NCBI RefSeq assembly: GCF_038595005.1
Contig: NZ_CP151997.1
Coordinates: 744,001-808,000, forward strand
Reading direction: 5' to 3'
DNA: 64,000 bases
Source of the DNA: Chryseomicrobium sp. FSL W7-1435
GTDB lineage: Bacteria; Bacillota; Bacilli; Bacillales_A; Planococcaceae
Part shown: one piece after another, positions 60,776 through 64,000 of the stretch
How the letters are laid out: each line of letters opens with the position of its first letter
How positions within the stretch are numbered: position 1 is the first letter of the stretch
Notes under the pieces: model-generated
The model's input: the letters and a program-made list of their open reading frames with translations, nothing else
What the model was told of the DNA's origin: nothing
Database searches by the model: none
Position numbers and translations under genes: made by a program

Positions 60776-60904
60776 AGGTACCTGTGCGCAACACAATTCT
60801 GATTATGAACGACAATTGCATAAAGATGAAGGAGCAACCGCCTAACAGCGCGGTTGCTCCTTCTTTTATGCAAATTGTAGTGAATAGTGTTGCGCACAGG
60901 TACA
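60776..60904. repeat. GTACC palindromic MITE-like element, copy 4
   Basis: 129 bp with AGGTACCTGTGCGCAACAC and GTGTTGCGCACAGGTAC ends; central hairpin AAGGAGCAACCGC with GCGGTTGCTCCTT. It sits 25 bases behind speB. The paired ends match each other (GCGCAACAC/GTGTTGCGC) although they differ from copies 1 and 3. Confidence 0.9.
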
Positions 60905-61000
60905 TCAAAGAAGTGCGTGAAAAAAGTCCCTGAAAACTATCTATCCAATTCCCTACCCAAGGAAGTATAATGAAGCAAATACAAAAACGGGGGCGGGAAC

Positions 61001-62098
61001 ATGGTACTAGATTTATTTGTGAACTTTTGCATTCTCTTTACTTTCGCATTGGTCATGTTCTGGTTCACACGCCTGCAAAAACAATCAAAAGTGCCTCTGC
61101 TTCTGAAACGCCCAGGGTATTCTATCGGTGTCCTAGCTGGGATATTTGGAATCGTCCTAATGTTAAAGTCCATTCATGTCGGGCCTACCATCATTATTGA
61201 TGGACGCATGGCGCTTCTAGCGTTATCGGGTTTATTTGGAGGCCCGATAGCCCCCGTGATTTCAGGAATCATGATGGGTTCTGCTCGAATCGTGCTTAAT
61301 GACGTGACGCTTCACTCCATCGTCGCGGGTGCCAATACGATGCTTGTTGGCATCGTCATCGGGATCATTGCCTTACGCATTCCAATCACCTTTAAGAATG
61401 CATGGAAGTACTTTGCGTATACGACTATTCAAACGATGATTGTCATCGGCTATTTATCAGCCATGGGGGAATTTGTAGCAGGACGCGGCTTGGTATTTGC
61501 GGTGTACTCGATTTTATCGTTCCTGGTTGTGTATGTCATTCTGAAGAAAATGAATGATCTGTCGCAGGAAATCGACAGGATGGAGCACTTCTCAGAAACC
61601 GACTACTTAACAGGTCTGGCCAACAACCGGAAGTTTCAGGAGCTCTTCACAACATGGACAGAGTCAAAGCCTACATTTTATTTAGCTGTTTTAGATATCG
61701 ATTACTTTAAACGCATTAATGATGCTTACGGCCATCCTATCGGAGACGTCGTGTTGATTGAACTGGCCCGGCGCTTGGAACGCACGAGTGAAGAGTTCGG
61801 TGGAAAAGTCGCACGCATCGGTGGGGAAGAATTTGCGGTGTTGATACCTGTTGCTACAGCAAGAGAAGCGAAAGCTTATGCAGAAAAACTACGTCAAGCG
61901 ATTGAAGCGTTGCCGTTTATCACGGACGACCGGACGGCCATTCCAGTGACCATTAGTGCAGGAGTCGCAAACTATCCACAAGACGCAAAAATTATGGCGG
62001 AACTTTATACAAAAGCCGATAACGAGCTCTATAAAGCAAAAGAACAGGGCAGAAATCGAGTGTCCATTGCGCAACTAAAGGAAAATCCCGTATACTAA
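61001..62098 (+). CDS. Membrane-bound diguanylate cyclase (5TM-5TMR_LYT and GGDEF)
   Basis: 365 residues. Six hydrophobic segments up to residue 180 form a 5TM-5TMR_LYT sensor (LALSGLFGGPIAPVISGIMMG). The GGDEF domain (about 195-360) begins SETDYLTGLANNRKFQE and has an intact ARIGGEEFAVLIP signature, so c-di-GMP synthesis is expected. The residues before it (SEEFGGKVAR) lack the RxxD inhibitory site, so there should be no product feedback there. Start behind GGGGGCGGG. Confidence 0.85.
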   Translation: MVLDLFVNFCILFTFALVMFWFTRLQKQSKVPLLLKRPGYSIGVLAGIFGIVLMLKSIHVGPTIIIDGRMALLALSGLFGGPIAPVISGIMMGSARIVLNDVTLHSIVAGANTMLVGIVIGIIALRIPITFKNAWKYFAYTTIQTMIVIGYLSAMGEFVAGRGLVFAVYSILSFLVVYVILKKMNDLSQEIDRMEHFSETDYLTGLANNRKFQELFTTWTESKPTFYLAVLDIDYFKRINDAYGHPIGDVVLIELARRLERTSEEFGGKVARIGGEEFAVLIPVATAREAKAYAEKLRQAIEALPFITDDRTAIPVTISAGVANYPQDAKIMAELYTKADNELYKAKEQGRNRVSIAQLKENPVY

Positions 62099-62140
62099 GA
62101 AGGTTATAGAGAAAACCATCCAATGAAAAGAGGGCTTGAG

Positions 62141-62560
62141 ATGACCGAACAGGCAGGAGTTCCGATTCAGCTGAAGATTATGTCAACCTTCAAACATCCC
62201 GGCAGTAAAATGACCCAGGAATACCAACGTGCTAACGGCTCTATGTACTTTAAAGACCAAAAGAGATTTCTGCGCTTTGAAGAACGGACTGAAGAAGTCA
62301 CCCAGACGCTCGTAAAATTTGAAGGGTCAGGAGGCTATATTCGGCGACGCGGTATTGCCGATATGCGAATTGAATTCGAACTAGGGCAAAAGACAAAAGG
62401 ACACTACACGATGCATGGCCACACGATGCCACTCGAAGTGTATACCAGTAGAATCATCCATACACTGGGGCATGATCGCATCGAATATTCTTTATTCCAA
62501 GACGACCAAAAAATGGGCGATTACACAATCGACTATCACTATACGGAGGTAACTGAATGA
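62141..62560 (+). CDS. DUF1934 family protein (YwiB)
   Basis: 139 residues, small beta-barrel family (calycin-like). [51 protein letters not shown] and [24 protein letters not shown] fit DUF1934/YwiB, whose role is unknown. Its stop overlaps the argS start (ATGA at 62557-62560), as in other Bacillales. ATG at 62141 preferred over 62123 for its AGAGGG site. Confidence 0.8.
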   Translation: MTEQAGVPIQLKIMSTFKHPGSKMTQEYQRANGSMYFKDQKRFLRFEERTEEVTQTLVKFEGSGGYIRRRGIADMRIEFELGQKTKGHYTMHGHTMPLEVYTSRIIHTLGHDRIEYSLFQDDQKMGDYTIDYHYTEVTE

Positions 62561-64000
62561 ACGCTGTAGAACAACTTCAACAATCCATTAAAGACACTTT
62601 GCTTAAAGCTGTCGAAGCAACAGGTTTAGCAGGAGAGCACACTGTCGATATCCACCTAGAAGCGCCACGTGACAAAGCAAATGGTGATTTTGCCACGAAC
62701 GTTGCCATGCAATTGACGAAAATCGCAAAACAAAATCCACGTGCTATTGCTGAACAAATCCTCGAAAAATTAGAAACAGAAGGTACATCAATCGAGTCTG
62801 TAGAGATTGCAGGTCCTGGTTTCTTGAACATCCGCACAAAAAAAGACTACTTACAGCAAGTCGTGAACATGGCATTCACAGCAGGCTCTGCTTTCGGACG
62901 TTCTGATACGGGCGCAGGTGAAAAAGTGCAAGTCGAGTTCGTTTCGGCAAACCCAACTGGAGATTTACACTTAGGCCACGCACGCGGAGCTTCTGTTGGA
63001 GATTCTCTGTGCAATGTGTTAGATTTTGCAGGCTACGATGTCAGCCGTGAATATTACATCAATGACGCCGGGAACCAAATTCATAACCTAGCACTATCAC
63101 TTGAAGCACGCTACTTCCAAGCGCTAGGACAAGAACGTGACATGCCAGAAGACGGGTATCACGGTCAAGACATTCAAGATATGGCAGCACAACTTGCCTC
63201 AACCGATGGCGATAAGTACGCCAACCTTACTGACGAAGAACGTTTCGAATTCTTCCGAAGCTATGGACTACAAAAAGAACTTGAAAAATTACAGACAGAC
63301 CTTGCTGATTTCCGCGTACATTTTGACGTGTGGTTCTCAGAAACTTCTCTTTATCAAAATGGGAAGATTGATGTGGCACTGGATAAACTGCGTGCAAACG
63401 GCCATATCTATGAAGAAGATGGAGCAACTTGGTTCCGCTCAACAACGTTTGGCGATGACAAAGACCGCGTGCTGATTAAGCAAGGCGGCAGTTACACGTA
63501 TTTAACGCCAGACCTTGCGTACCACGAAGACAAGATCAATCGTGGTTTTGAAAAACTCATCAACATTTGGGGAGCTGACCACCATGGTTATATTCCACGT
63601 ATGAAAGCAGCGATTCAAGCACTGGGCTATGATCGCGACACGCTTGAAGTCAGCGTCATCCAAATGGTTCAGCTGTATAAAGACGGCGAGAAGATGAAGA
63701 TGAGCAAACGTACGGGGAAAGCCGTAACGATGCGTGAATTAGTAGAAGAAGTGGGTCTAGACGCTGTACGTTATTTCTTCGGTATGCGTTCAGGCGATGC
63801 TCATATGGACTTTGACCTGGACTTAGCTGTTTCGCAGTCCAACGAAAACCCAGTGTACTATGCACAATATGCGCATGCCCGCATTTGCTCGATTTTGCGT
63901 TCTGCGGAAGAGCAGTCTCTACCGGCTTCAGTTGAAAACTTACATCTACTGAGCGATGAAAAAGAAGTAGATTTAATGAAAAAGATTGGTGACTTCCCAC
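62557..64000 (+). CDS. argS: Arginine--tRNA ligase (partial, runs off the window)
   Basis: The first 481 residues are present. The class I signatures are seen: the HIGH-type motif [19 protein letters not shown] and the KMSK-type [12 protein letters not shown]. Other blocks are [15 protein letters not shown] and [15 protein letters not shown]. The N-terminal DNA-binding-like Arg-tRNA domain precedes them. It charges tRNA-Arg. Start is the ATG behind ACGGAGGTAACTGA, overlapping the ywiB stop by four bases. Confidence 0.95.
   Translation, partial: MNAVEQLQQSIKDTLLKAVEATGLAGEHTVDIHLEAPRDKANGDFATNVAMQLTKIAKQNPRAIAEQILEKLETEGTSIESVEIAGPGFLNIRTKKDYLQQVVNMAFTAGSAFGRSDTGAGEKVQVEFVSANPTGDLHLGHARGASVGDSLCNVLDFAGYDVSREYYINDAGNQIHNLALSLEARYFQALGQERDMPEDGYHGQDIQDMAAQLASTDGDKYANLTDEERFEFFRSYGLQKELEKLQTDLADFRVHFDVWFSETSLYQNGKIDVALDKLRANGHIYEEDGATWFRSTTFGDDKDRVLIKQGGSYTYLTPDLAYHEDKINRGFEKLINIWGADHHGYIPRMKAAIQALGYDRDTLEVSVIQMVQLYKDGEKMKMSKRTGKAVTMRELVEEVGLDAVRYFFGMRSGDAHMDFDLDLAVSQSNENPVYYAQYAHARICSILRSAEEQSLPASVENLHLLSDEKEVDLMKKIGDFP

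Overview
The window is a chromosome segment of a low-to-mid GC Gram-positive bacterium of the order Bacillales, most likely Planococcaceae (inference). The right half, from pdxK and ung (44.5-47 kb) to argS (64 kb), follows the ywd-ywf-ywg-ywh-ywi gene order of Bacillus subtilis: DUF4230, ung, ywdI, ywdK, hemQ, pta, lipL, rsfA, ywfO, ywgA, ywhB, ywhD, a class A PBP, speE, speB, ywiB, argS. Bacillithiol genes (yojF-bshB2), a Bacillus-type lysine 6-dehydrogenase and an RsfA-family regulator agree with this. I see no rRNA, tRNA, CRISPR array, prophage or plasmid function.

Layout. 0-4.2 kb: the end of an unidentified gene, then a CotH-VTC-DUF4956 operon facing a GH114 polygalactosaminidase-like gene, which suggests the edge of a Pel-like exopolysaccharide locus. 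4.3-7 kb: flavin reductase, VTT membrane protein and an unknown two-gene unit. 7-10 kb: lysine catabolism (aldehyde dehydrogenase and lysine 6-dehydrogenase) behind a CcpA-type cre site. 10-17.8 kb: secreted beta-propeller protein, a 7-unit tandem repeat, a split ThrE exporter, an IS1182-like element and a PAS-GGDEF-EAL protein. 18-30.2 kb: DMT exporter, heterodimeric ABC exporter, double GNAT, GDPD, DegV, PlsY, nitroreductase, M20 dipeptidase, CNNM/HlyC protein and an orphan ECF sigma factor. 30.4-43 kb: ABC-F, small proteins, Na+/H+ antiporter, topoisomerase III, threonine catabolism (kbl, tdh) and YjiH. 43.4-64 kb: bacillithiol and B6 genes, then the conserved ywd-ywi block, with polyamine synthesis (speE-speB) and c-di-GMP signalling near the end.

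The most unusual content is non-coding. (1) A dispersed family of 117-120 bp imperfect palindromes starting TAGATGTGGA and ending AACTCGATT occurs at eight places, singly, with shortened remnants, or as tandem arrays with a 123 or 125 bp period. Subfamilies keep their hairpin arms paired while the sequence changes. In three genes the first TAG of the element is the stop codon of the preceding gene, and in two more it follows in frame 3 nt after the stop. (2) Four copies of a 129-130 bp palindromic MITE-like element with AGGTACCTGTGC ends. (3) A GACTCC-type intergenic element of Bacillales, present once intact and once with a TAGATG unit replacing its central hairpin; the same composite junctions also flank the 12 kb array. 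(4) Degenerate 21-bp direct repeats at two loci. (5) A promoter-hairpin-terminator unit after ywhD that looks like an independent small RNA.
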